Shown: positions 34,292 to 44,081 of the stretch, piece by piece
How the letters are laid out: each line of letters opens with the position of its first letter
Numbering within the stretch: the first letter of the stretch is position 1
The notes under the pieces: generated by a model
Databases searched by the model: none
What the model was told of the DNA's origin: nothing
Seen by the model: the letters and a program-made list of their open reading frames with translations, nothing else
Made by a program: the position numbers and the translations under genes
Assembly (NCBI GenBank): GCA_038093975.1
Contig: JBBPTG010000033.1
Coordinates: 62,001-126,000, forward strand
Origin: Chalciporus piperatus
Taxonomy: Eukaryota; Basidiomycota; Agaricomycetes; Boletales; Boletaceae
Reading direction: 5' to 3'
Length of the DNA stretch: 64,000 nucleotides

Positions 34292-34415
34292 TTCGAACAG
34301 TTAGTAGACCGGTGAGTTAGTCGCTGCAGCGACTATACGCTCGCGAATATTCCCACGCTCTACTACGCTATTCTATAGCCTCCTTTAATCGAACGTGTGC
34401 CATGATGGAACCAAG
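34292..34415. promoter_or_regulatory. Compact divergent promoter, DIS3 / F-box gene
   Basis: Only 124 bases separate the two start codons, so both 5' untranslated regions and promoters must overlap. It includes TACGCTCGCGAAT and a CTATTCTATAG palindrome-like stretch. No certain element. Confidence 0.55.
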
Positions 34416-36010
34416 ATGGGACTACTAGCACAGCTCCCTCAGGACATACTCATACTCATCTGCCTGCGCTTGCCCGTCGAGGACGTGCTCGCTCTATTGC
34501 AGGTAGTATTTCCCAGCGTCTATGGTAAGGAGACACGCTGAACACTCCACCAACTAGACATGTCGTGTCCTGCACGCACTCGGATCTTTGGATTACATCT
34601 GGCACAGGCTCCTCTCAGATTGGGATCTTCCTTTGGACATCCCACTGCACACGCCCCTCCATTCGCTCCCGAGTGCTATCCTGCGAGAGGCTGCTGTCAA
34701 TGCCTTGAAACTGGACAACAGATGGAGGGACCCTCGTCTGGAGATGCATTATGCGCAGCGCATCATCTCCCAGAACTCTTCCATCACTGACGGCATCTGC
34801 CTACTCCCAGGTGGTCGTTGGCTTGTCACCCTCCAATATGAACAGACAGCCCGTACACACGTGACACTCTGGTCCATCAAAGATACCAGCGACTCTCACT
34901 CCATATTCAAAAGTACAGTTATTGGCCGAGTCAGGTTTCTCCATGCGCATCACCATCACGAATTGGAACAGATCACAATCGGTATCGCCTTCGGACGTGG
35001 CTACGCAAAGTAAGTGTCGGCAATTCCGTCTTACAGTGCGTCCTCAGCATTTCCAGATCAATCCGCGTATATAACGTCTCTTTGGAAGCCGATTGTTACA
35101 CACGCCATTCGCTAGTATTCGAAACCACATCGACCGAACTCTCCAGCATGGATCGAATTGTAGGGATGAAAATCATTGGCAATATCTTGATTGCTGTGTT
35201 CGACGCTATCTCTTCCCTGGAACAACGGATCATGTGCCTAAACCTCGTTTCGGAGGCCGCCGCTCTTATCGAGTGTCCTGACTGTGTGAGCTTTGATTCT
35301 GTCAGCAATTCGGTTTCCGCTAACGTGTACGAAAGTCGTTTGGACAGGATCGTCTTAAAGTGTTCTCTCGATATTTTTCAGACATGACGTTGGGTTATGG
35401 CCCGCAGCATACGTTCCCTTACATATCCTTTTATGAGATACCACCTTCCATCCTCGAGGACAGTCTTCCGCTGTCTGCGCCCCGTTGGCCGGACACGCTG
35501 AGCATCAAAAGCTTTCCGATGGCCAGTGCTTCGTGGAGAGTTGACAGCTTGCTAGCTTTTGAGTTGTCCGAGGATGATAGCGCAAGTAACGGGGAAGTTT
35601 GTTCCTTTACCATGCTCGGATACCCGATTTCACTCCCACCCACGGACACTGCGAATCCAGTAATCCATATTCATCGCATCTCCTTCGACGGAAACAATAT
35701 CGAGTATCACTCGATCATTGTGCCATGTCGTTCTCCCCCCTCCACTAGGGAAGTTCGAGTGTCGACGTCTGGGAGGCGCGCTGTCTGGCGCGTTCCTGGT
35801 CCGGATACTCAGGAATGCACGCTCATGAAGTTTTCGATGGGAAGGAGAGTTGGAAATAGGGAGGTGGGCCCATGCATCTCTACATTGATGCCTTCGTTTT
35901 CGGGGCTACCCTTCAATCCTCGAGATTTCCATTCTTTCGCGTTTGATGAGATCTCGTGTAAGATGGTGGTTACTCTGCCATCAGGAGAGCTTTATGTGTT
36001 GCATTACTAG
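34416..36010 (+). CDS. F-box protein with beta-propeller-like C-terminal region
   Basis: Start at 34416: MGLLAQLPQDILILICLRLP then VEDVLALLQ|TCRVLHALG, a classic F-box split by an intron after LQ. LDYIWHRLLSDWDLPLDIP follows. The rest is all-beta in character: ISQNSSITDGICLLPGGRWL, HVTLWSIKD, RVRFLHAHHHHELEQIT, then SIRVYNVSLEADCYTR and RIVGMKIIGNILIAVFD. A long last exon (from about 35,383) ends DEISCKMVVTLPSGELYVLH-Y. It is probably a substrate receptor of an SCF ubiquitin ligase through Skp1. F-box families of this build are strongly expanded in Agaricomycetes. Target unknown. Confidence 0.78.
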
Positions 36011-36811
36011 GCTCGAAATCTACCCCTGTCTCCAAATTTTCACCCAAATTCTGCCCGTCATGTTACGATTTATAACCAATGAGTATGATGATACTTGTTC
36101 GACTGTATTCCTTCTGCTGCAGACTATTCTTGTGAAGGTATGTTCCTGCCGAGTGGTAGCTGATATGCGTACAGTGCAAAAGGACCAGAAAGGTCTCCTC
36201 GGAGCCCCTGGACGGTGACTCTGCGGCATTTATTCTTTCGCTACCTTGACACGTGGTACTACCGGTGGAATGGACTACTGACGGAATACCTCCGAGCCCG
36301 AAGCCCGCGTCGATGCTCACTCGGATAAGTCGTCCCTTTGAAGAATCTGTTCCGAAATCGCTTTGACTTCGTTGTTTGTACGTGCCAGCAACTGGTGATT
36401 TCAGCGAACAGCTACCCGTGCTCGATCAGCCGTGTACGGGAGCAAAGTGATATTAATCCGAGGCTCAAGTTCAAGTCCTGAGTGCTTCCATTCACGATTT
36501 GACTCTCCATCATTTCCACTTCGGTCGGTACATCGTTTCCAGATCGGCGGACCTTCTCACACATGCTCGCAATGTCCAGATCTGTACTAAATCCTTGGGG
36601 CCGAGGCGAGGACCAAAATGTCTGGTTGGTTACTACCGACACTCTGACAGGAGTAGTCTCAACCCAGCCATTTTGGTCGCTTCCCGACCACTTCCTAGAA
36701 CGTTTCGTTCGAGGCTGCTTGGGGTAGAAAAGGGGAAAAACAGCACGTTCGACCCTCACCCTCGAAATCCACTCAACGGATCATCCTCGCCGCACGCAAG
36801 ACTACCTCATC
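36011..36811. other. 800-base gap
   Basis: One minus-strand frame of 115 codons (36412-36759) has no domain or splice continuity. Otherwise nothing recognised; the end contains the upstream region of the ICMT-like copy. Confidence 0.4.
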
Positions 36812-37555
36812 ATGAGTCTCTTCCGACCAGCTCTCGTTATTGGCTCCGCAGTGAGCTGCTGGATCACGTTCACTGCCCCTACCAAATCTACTGCACAAGG
36901 GGAACGACCCAAGCAGTCGTTCAATGAACTCACCCTAGGATTAGTCATAAAACTTTACTTCATACCTTTGGTATGTAATTCGTGACTGTTGAAAAGAAAG
37001 TGGAACTGATCGACTTTAGATTGTATGCCGTACTCGAGACTGTCTCCACAATCTCCTTCTGCTTTCCCGATCAAGATGTCCCACTCCTCATCCTCTCATT
37101 ACGCGGGCTACGTCTTCCCGACCCACCCAGTGCTCTGTTTATCACTGCCGGTATTTTGAGTATGTTGGGTGGAGCCATCAGCCTGAGTCGTTTGCTATCG
37201 GACGCTCGGCAAATTCTTCACATTTAACTTGAGCATCCACAAGTCGCATGCTCTTGTCACGACGGGACCGTATGCTTATGTGCGCCACCCAAGCTACACA
37301 GGTGGCGTCATGTCTATGGTTCCTGCAGTCACTTTACACCTGCTACCCGAATCCTGGATGCAAACTTCGGGGCTGTTCGCCGCTCCGGTTGTCAGAGCAG
37401 CCATGTGGTCGTGGCTGATCCACACGATCATCGTCAGTGTTTCGATCTTTGGAAGGATGGCAGACGAGGACAAACTATTAAAGAAGACGTTTGGGAAGGA
37501 ATGGGAGAAGTGGGCAGCAGGGGTAAAGTATAAGCTGATTCCAGGTGTATATTGA
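36812..37555 (+). pseudogene. ICMT-like methyltransferase copy 1, frame-broken
   Basis: Same layout as the copies at 54005 and 55557. Exon 1 (36812-36970) encodes MSLFRPALVIGSAVSCWITF and an intact GT donor. After the expected acceptor at about 37019, the open frame is out of phase with exon 1. A second break lies between 37160 and 37211, where this copy has four extra bases relative to copy 2 (85 versus 81 from the Pro-Ser codons to the KFFTFNL codons). The 3' half is intact: HALVTTGPYAYVRHPSYTG, DEDKLLKKTFGKEWEKW and YKLIPGVY-stop. Both breaks could be sequencing errors, but two in one copy favour a decaying gene. The family methylates isoprenylated C-terminal cysteines at the ER (Ste14/ICMT); these basidiomycete relatives may have other substrates. 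Confidence 0.75.
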
Positions 37556-37726
37556 CATGGACTTGGAGGAGAATAGTTACCCCACGACAGGAAAACAGCT
37601 TGAAACAGTCCCTGTATCCTGCGCGAGGCTCACTGACCACATCTCTGACAAATCAGTCTACCTGCAACATCCATTCAGAGAGCGGTCCGAAAAGCATTGT
37701 AAAACATCAAAGAAGCATTGAGCCAG

Positions 37727-39396
37727 CTACAAATCTAAAGCATGCCACCGCCATTGACCGTCACTGGACGAGTCGTCAAAGTAATCAAGCTTCCCCGTGG
37801 CGCCGTCGAACACGACATGGTTCCAGAAAATGCCAGGTGGCTCAACAATCAAGGACGGTTCACCAAGTTGAGCGGTGCACATATCCCCGCTGGCATCAAG
37901 GGTGAATTTGCGAACAACAATTTCATGGGGATGTTCCGTGAAGGATACGAGTATTCCTCGAGCATACCCATACTCAGATGCCGTGAACTGCCAAGAGAAC
38001 CACAGAGGTTGAAGTATGTGTTCTCGGCGAACATGAATTGGCAGGATCGAGGAGGAGGAGGAAGGCGCGGGTAAAATAAGATCGAGCAAAGAGACTCGTA
38101 CGTTGAACTCCAAGGTGAGGGAAGTGTAGAGTATTTTGATGTTGACCGATTTAGTGAGATGGGATCGACCAGGGAGTTTCGGAGAAGACTAGCTTCGCCA
38201 AAGGGAAGAATAGGTTTAGCCGTTCCGTCCGTCAAACGAGCTTCGTGGTAAGACACGGCTTGGTGCGTCAAACGAAGGTTTCTGAAATCACGAGACCGCG
38301 GTGGGTCCGGCGCAACGAACGCCTCAATTACGACGAGCGTGCCGTCGGATGAGTGAACCACCTGGAAAGCGATAACGTGTGTCCTGGTTGGAACGACTAG
38401 AGTCTTCGTGCGCAACCAAATATCATGAGTAGATAAGGAACGGAATTCATCCTGAACGAGGTCAATCATCACTGGCACTCCATGAAACTCGTCAGTAACA
38501 TACCAGACCACAACCAGTGAATATAGGTAACTCCGAGTCGTACACACCAAGTGTCCTGAGATCAAGCACCACACTTGGGTAGTAATTGATCTCATAGCCT
38601 AGAATCAGAAATGGACTCGGATCGTGAATATAACGCTGATGTTCTTCGTTGGGAAACTGGTATGTGCTATTATGCCGGGGGTCGAGGTCCCAAATCTTTG
38701 GTTCGGGCAGTCCGTCCGCGCTGACGTCGAGCTCGAGTAGCTTTCTGCGATTCAGATCAGTGTGGCCCAGAAAACGCCCTGAAAGATTACTCGCAACAAT
38801 TGATATGGGGATCCGCGATCAGTTAGGACCACATATATCCGCTGACCGTTTCTCCCCGTTCTAATGTATGGTGCGTAGATAGATTCCTCGCCTCTTGAGA
38901 CATCATAAACCTCCTTGGAGGTGCCTGTATTGCCGTCACCGCAATAGATATTGTTTTCTTCCCTCCAAATGCACCACCGTCCAAGAACGAGACTCAACCA
39001 AGTCGCATTATTTAAATTCCATTGGGACATTTCGCGCGAGATGAGCTGAGCTGGTTGAGATAACCAGGTCTTGGATAACAGATCCGATTGCACAAGCGTG
39101 CGCTCGAGGTAAAGAGTCGACTGCCAAGGAAACGGACCAGGCGGTCGCGGGATGGGAGCTCTGGCATATGTATCCCTCCATAGGAGAGGATCGAGGGAGA
39201 TATCACGGAACCGTTTGGAAATCTATTATAACAAAGGTAAAGTTTTAAGCAAGCTTTGAATTCCGAAGGCTCTGGAAACGAAAGCTTATACGCTTACTTG
39301 TCTGAGTCGGACAATGTCGCAAGGAGAGAGAAATTCGAATATATGCCGAATCAGTTCGACAGGAAGGATCGTTGCTTTTGCATTGGTGGAAGACAT
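37727..39396 (-). CDS. F-box-like protein, intact parent of the relic near 59.4 kb
   Basis: Start at 39396: MSSTNAKATILPVELIRHIF then EFLSPCDIVRLRQ|ISKRFRDISLDPLLWRDTYA, an F-box split by an intron after RQ. Next come REMSQWNLNNATWLSLVLGR, GRWCIWREENNIYCGDGNTG and GRNGQRIYVVLTDRG, then exons with KLLELDVSADGLPEPKIWDL and FLILGYEINYYPSVVLDLRT. The C-terminal exon carries SVNIKILYTSLTLEF, SWQFTASEYGYARGILVSF and ATGKLDYFDDSS, ending HALDL-stop at 37727. Several introns. The beta-rich region after the F-box resembles the plan of the 34416 gene, though the two are not close copies. Likely an SCF substrate receptor. The 3' end converges on the broken ICMT-like copy 171 bases away. Confidence 0.72.
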
Positions 39397-39631
39397 GGGC
39401 GAGAGATAAAAATGGTCGGTGCTGCTTGACAATATACTCTCTCCACCGTGCGCACCTTACCGCAGTGCTTGGCGGATCTTAGGGGTCATTTCGTCCATGA
39501 GCAAATCAAATAGGAGAACGATGCACAACGAGGGGGAATAGTGATATCATCGCAGTCGATCACTACAAAACATGAACCGCCTAACCCCTCTATGTTGAAA
39601 CTTGAAAGTCGAAACACTCACCGCTCAGAAA

Positions 39632-40097
39632 ATGTTTTTCGGTCACGACTCGGATGAGGCCAAGGCTTATGCCCAGGTCACTGGGGAACCACATGAAGCG
39701 AAGCTCTCGCATGAGCTCATCGCCGCTGCAGCGTCGTACGAAGTTCGTATCCTCATTACCCCTAAACTCGTCACTCACCTCCATCCAGGCAGCAAAGGCT
39801 TACGAACAGCACCGCGAAGGGGAAGGGAGACCTCTTAATCACGAAAAGGCAGTTGAATTGCTGTAGGGTTGATTATGATCGATTACCAGCAGGCCCCTCA
39901 TGTATCTCTTCATAGGGCTGCGTTCACGGGCGGTTTCGTCGACAGGGTGGCTGAAACCCGTGGTCTGGATGCATTCGACAGAGAGCGCGTCAAGCGCGAT
40001 GGTAAGTTTGGTCAGTGTAATCCAGCGACTTTCCTCTCAAATCTCCCTAGCCCACAAGCAGGCAGCGACTGCCCTGGCTCAATCTGGTCAATATTGA
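39632..40097 (+). CDS. CipC-like / DUF3759 protein
   Basis: Four small exons: MFFGHDSDEAKAYAQVTGEP, then HEAKLSHELIAAAASYE, AAKAYEQHREGEGRPLNHEK, AAFTGGFVDRVAETRGLDAF and a last exon HKQAATALAQSGQY-stop at 40097. About 105 residues. The HKAKLSHELIAGAAAYEAAKAYE-type core with FIDR and KGLDFIDR follow-up is the hallmark of the CipC/DUF3759 family, named from an Aspergillus protein induced by concanamycin. Members are small cytosolic stress-responsive proteins of unknown biochemistry. The ATG at 39632 is chosen because all of the conserved domain follows it. Confidence 0.85.
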
Positions 40098-40180
40098 ATA
40101 GTTTAGCATTTCCTGATGATGATCAGGAGTTTAGTATGTGTTGCGTTTATTAAAGATTCGTTTTCACCCACACGCGTGGA

Positions 40181-41406
40181 TCACAACGTGCCCAGACTCC
40201 TGAGACATAAATCTCGGGCAACATGGCTCCTATCCTTGTCTCTGCCCTTGCCAGCAGTAAATGCCATAACGAGTGCTTCCTGTCCTTCATCAGTCCTGTA
40301 ACCTGTTTAGCTATCTGAATCTCGCACGCTTGCTTGAGGTTTACTTACCACTTTACTGGATGTGCAGACTTCTCAAGAACAACCTTGACAGTAGTCCACG
40401 AGAATCGTGCCACAGAAGGAAAGCCAAACGTCTCATTGAGCGAACTTTGAATCCAAGCTTTTGTCTTGGGATCTGTGGCACGCATGAGATCTCGAATCAA
40501 ATCCCGAGAGTAAACCTCGCTACCTGAGGGATACCCGCTTCCGAATTCACGTCCAAAGCCTCTGAGACTACCATCTGAATCTTTACCGTCCAGTTCTTCG
40601 AAGCACCACCCTTCTATGCAGGCATCACGAGTGACTTTGGCAGCAACACTAGCTGCGCCGACAATTTTGAATTTCGAATCTGCTTTGGTGGTCACTGTGA
40701 AGCTGATGCCTGGGAAGAGGGATGATAGGTATGCCTCGTAGGATGTCGTGTTTCCAAGCGCATCGACGTACACCTTCACCCGAGCTAACAATCGAAGACA
40801 GATTAGGCAACACAACAGACTTACCTCTGAAAGTTGTACGCGCTGAAGTGTGTCTCGAATGAGTTGGACTGTCGCGTCTTGCGATTGTTTGTTCAGATTC
40901 GTGGGCGGAGCCTTTAACATTCCTCCCGAGATAGCCTGAGGACTGAAAAGCGCCCGAGAGGTATGTGAGGATTCGTGCACTGTAAACGTTGGCGGCGAAA
41001 GCCCAGCACCTGATGACACGTACAGACCAGCCCAGGTTGATCGGGTCTGCGTTCAATACACCTAGCAATTCGGCTCTCTTTTCAGCCGTCAGTGTCTTGG
41101 AGTCTTTCAGAATTGCTGGTTGGTTGACACGCGACTTGGATATGTGGAGTACTCACCTGCGAAGCCCAGTTGGTCAAGGTCATCTTTCCACGCGACGGGG
41201 CAGTAAGCAACGCCGTATACGAGTGGCCCCAGGACGGGTCCACGTCCTGCTTCGTCGACTCCGAGCATGTAGGGACCTTGAGCGGTGGGTGTTGGGGAGT
41301 GGTAGGTGTAGGATTCTGTAAGGGGCGTGGAGGGGCCAGGCGCAGAGGGGACCACGACGTGTTCGAGCGGTGTGAGGGCCTCTGGAGATGGTGATCCGGA
41401 GGTCAT
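40181..41406 (-). CDS. RNH201: Ribonuclease H2 catalytic subunit A
   Basis: Nuclear type 2 RNase H that removes ribonucleotides and RNA-DNA hybrids. The N-terminal extension ([20 protein letters not shown]) precedes [20 protein letters not shown] (catalytic Asp and Glu of the DEAGRG box), [59 protein letters not shown] (Asp), [20 protein letters not shown] (Asp-Ser-Lys helix) and [11 protein letters not shown]. The C-terminal exon, reached by an intron after HPVKW, reads [20 protein letters not shown] and then [19 protein letters not shown] at 40181. Without that last exon the frame stops at 40345 and loses a conserved tail. About six introns. Confidence 0.9.
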
Positions 41407-41780
41407 CGTGATGCTGCTGTTGAGAAGAAGTCAAGAGGTAGTTGTGTGGGACGCGCCGGATTCCATATGCGTGCGACGCGACTCAGCCACAACCGCGTCT
41501 ATTCATGCCAATCACTATGTATCAGGTTGAGTCCTCGAGTCTTGCAACCCAACTGATATATATCAGCCTATATGATCAAGCAAATCCCAGAGCTCAAAAA
41601 GCAGAGTATTTCCAACTTTTCTTGTTGCTACTGACATTCTGACGCGGACGGGATCGTGACGCGACTCGGAGGCGTACAAGCCAGCCGCAGGTTCGATCAG
41701 GCATTCAAAAATCGCTGACAGATCCATTCCTGTCCTCATGCCCACCAACTCCTCTCCTCCTCTACCAAGCTACCTTCAAG
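41407..41780. promoter_or_regulatory. Divergent promoter region, RNH201 / Ser-Pro-rich gene
   Basis: 374 bases between two divergent start codons. No specific element recognised. Confidence 0.4.
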
Positions 41781-43382
41781 ATGGCCCTCTCGATCCCTCT
41801 CTCGATTCAACGGGTCTTCGCCTTCCTTAGTAACATCTGGTCGTTCATCTTGACGCTCACCCGCTCCCTGCTCGCCCTCTTCGTATCCCGTCATCGTTCG
41901 GGTGACCCGGCGCTCGCACTCCCAAGTGTCAACCACACTCGAAAGGATGCACTCGCACGCGCACATCGCAACCTCAGGCCTATGCTGCTTACCCCTCGAA
42001 CCCTCACGCTATCATCGCTCTCTGCTGACGCACAGCTTGGTCGAGGCACCAGAACCCTCTCAGCTTTAACGCTCTTCCCTGGGGTCAACGATAACACGTC
42101 CGCCTTAGCATCTGACATTGCTCCTCAAGGCCCCACCCCACAAAGGACCTCGCCCAAGCTCGACCCAAACGACGCCGAACTCGGCCTGTCAGCCGTTCTT
42201 TCCTCTACCTCTGGTGGTTCAAATAGCCACGACCACTCTGGCCCAGGCCCCGCAGGTACAGGCACAGGCGTGCTCGCCATTCGTGGCGCCGATGGTACTC
42301 CGGATACGTCCTCGCCCCAGGACAACCATACGACCTCGTTCTCACCATTGCCGCTCACACCGCCCGATCCGTGCTACCTCGGATTGGTACCATCTACGAC
42401 CGACCAGCCATACGCCGAACCATGGCCGACCAACTCGGCTTTCGATCGTAATAAACAGAGGCTTCCAGGGAGTCCTCTCAAGACGTCCTTTGGGAACGAG
42501 CCAGGATTCCCCCACGTAATGGTCCAGACACGGAATCGGAATCCCGACTCTCCGTCTCTTGTGTATCCATACGAACGTTGGATCCCTGTGCCGATCTGGA
42601 CGAGCACGCCCCGCAAATACGAGAAAGAGAACATAGCCCCGGCTTTGTTTGTTGCGAATAGTTCGAGGTCGGAAACCGATCGCGCTTCGCTAGCGGGTAA
42701 ACCCAAGACTATGGCATCGAGAACTCTACCCGCGACTGGCGCCCCATACGACGACAAGTCACTCCGTACCAATTCCTCGAACAGCTCGGCCGACCACGAT
42801 CGCAGGCCCAGACAAGTTCCCATTCCACGTCCAATGTCGGTAAACGTGGGCTCCTCCGACATGTACGCTTGGCGTCGTCACGGTGCGCGCCTCCCTGGCA
42901 AGCCCGGAGGCAATGCTCGCTCGCAATCGCATCCCCACATCGAGCTTCGCGTAAATCGACCTATCGTGGAGTGGTACCAAGCCGGCGCGTACATCACCTC
43001 TCCCGCCACCGCTCTCAGTCCACCGATTGAGAAATATGAAGACGAGGACGAGGACGAAGTGCCGTTGGGTTACTTAGTGAAACTCAGAAACCGACAGAGC
43101 GTCGGGATGGGCGTGAGCAAGGCAGCTGCGCATCGGGGAAGGAGAGTGGTGAGCGACGGGTCCTTGTTCTTCGCCATCGAGACGCCGACGAAAGTGGGGA
43201 TGCCTAAATTGCGCGTGGAAAAGGGTGTCGCTGGCAAGGATCCTTTCGAACTTGAATTCCCGCCTTTGCAATTCACGGATTCGGCCACACCGACGGTCCC
43301 CGTTCTTGCCACGGATGTCTTTTTTGTGGGCGCGTCTACTACCGGCAGAGGTGTCTCGGTTGGTGTCGCCGAAGTCGTATGA
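41781..43382 (+). CDS. Single-exon Ser/Pro-rich protein with N-terminal membrane segment, unknown
   Basis: 533 residues without introns, unusual for this window. Residues about 9-36 (QRVFAFLSNIWSFILTLTRS and following) form one hydrophobic segment, then a basic stretch (SRHRSGDP). A long disordered Ser/Thr/Pro-rich region follows with VYPYERWIPVPIWTSTPRKY and NIAPALFVANSSRSE. Near the C-terminus, YEDEDEDEVPLGYLVKLR is an acidic run plus an EVPLGYL box, then KLRVEKGVAGKDPFELEFPP and a Val-rich end. No enzymatic domain. It may be a tail-anchored-type or signal-anchored protein with a large disordered cytosolic part. Long frames on the other strand here are shadows of its GC-rich codons. Confidence 0.7.
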   Translation: MALSIPLSIQRVFAFLSNIWSFILTLTRSLLALFVSRHRSGDPALALPSVNHTRKDALARAHRNLRPMLLTPRTLTLSSLSADAQLGRGTRTLSALTLFPGVNDNTSALASDIAPQGPTPQRTSPKLDPNDAELGLSAVLSSTSGGSNSHDHSGPGPAGTGTGVLAIRGADGTPDTSSPQDNHTTSFSPLPLTPPDPCYLGLVPSTTDQPYAEPWPTNSAFDRNKQRLPGSPLKTSFGNEPGFPHVMVQTRNRNPDSPSLVYPYERWIPVPIWTSTPRKYEKENIAPALFVANSSRSETDRASLAGKPKTMASRTLPATGAPYDDKSLRTNSSNSSADHDRRPRQVPIPRPMSVNVGSSDMYAWRRHGARLPGKPGGNARSQSHPHIELRVNRPIVEWYQAGAYITSPATALSPPIEKYEDEDEDEVPLGYLVKLRNRQSVGMGVSKAAAHRGRRVVSDGSLFFAIETPTKVGMPKLRVEKGVAGKDPFELEFPPLQFTDSATPTVPVLATDVFFVGASTTGRGVSVGVAEVV

Positions 43383-44081
43383 GCATCGCCCCGTTCCTCT
43401 GGTGACCACTGTTATTCCCTTTTACTCTCTCTCCTTTGCACAACGTCCACCTTTGCTGGGGTTTATATTTCTTGGACTGATAGCTATGTCGAGTACCGGT
43501 TTGCAGATATCTCACATTCATTTATATCACTGTCATTACCTGTGTACTGTCATTATTCAACGTCGCTCGGGCTGCATGAGACGTTTCTGCCTGGTCTGCC
43601 CAATCCACTTTGAAGTAGTCTCCCCTAGACAGACCGAAGATTGAAGGAAGACAGTCGTTCCTACTCCCTACGACTTTGAAGTAGCGGACCCTTGGAAGAG
43701 TCGCTAGGAACGACTGTCGACTATTTCCCAACCAAAGGGGCCACAGAGACTGCTGCCAGACCCAAAGACATAGCACTTTGAGCTCAGAAAAGAGTCGTTC
43801 TCATCGAACAAAGAGGCGTGTCAATCGTGTCATCATTTCGGGTCGTTCAGGAATCGTAAGTACTTGGGAAGCTACAACCGGAGCCCAGCTACCGACTACC
43901 ACTTACACACAGGATCACAGACGATATTTGTACAACAGACGAGGAGCGTGACGGAGATGGAGGTGTACAACAACAGGAGTTGAGAGATGAGAACGAGGAG
44001 AGGAGAGGAACGAGGGAAGGTGGTGATCTTGATTCGTGACTGGAAAGTTGGGAAGCATGGCACAGGTGAAATCGTCGTTGG
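43383..44081. other. Convergent intergenic region
   Basis: Between the 3' ends of the Ser/Pro-rich gene and the P450. Contains a 14-bp perfect inverted repeat (43650-43718) and two ACTTTGAAGTAG direct repeats (about 43609 and 43673). No gene. Confidence 0.45.
43650..43718. repeat. 14-bp perfect inverted repeat
   Basis: GACAGTCGTTCCTA at 43650-43663 and its exact reverse complement at 43705-43718, with 41 bases between. A 12-bp direct repeat, ACTTTGAAGTAG, lies once inside the loop and once upstream. Could be a transcription-end hairpin or the remnant of a small inverted-repeat element. Confidence 0.7.

Noticed and set aside
36412..36759. 115-codon minus-strand frame upstream of ICMT-like copy 1
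   Set aside because: No recognisable domain or splice extension; probably chance.
42125..42862. Long minus-strand frames opposite the Ser/Pro-rich gene
   Set aside because: They are shadows of the GC-rich codons of the single-exon plus-strand gene.
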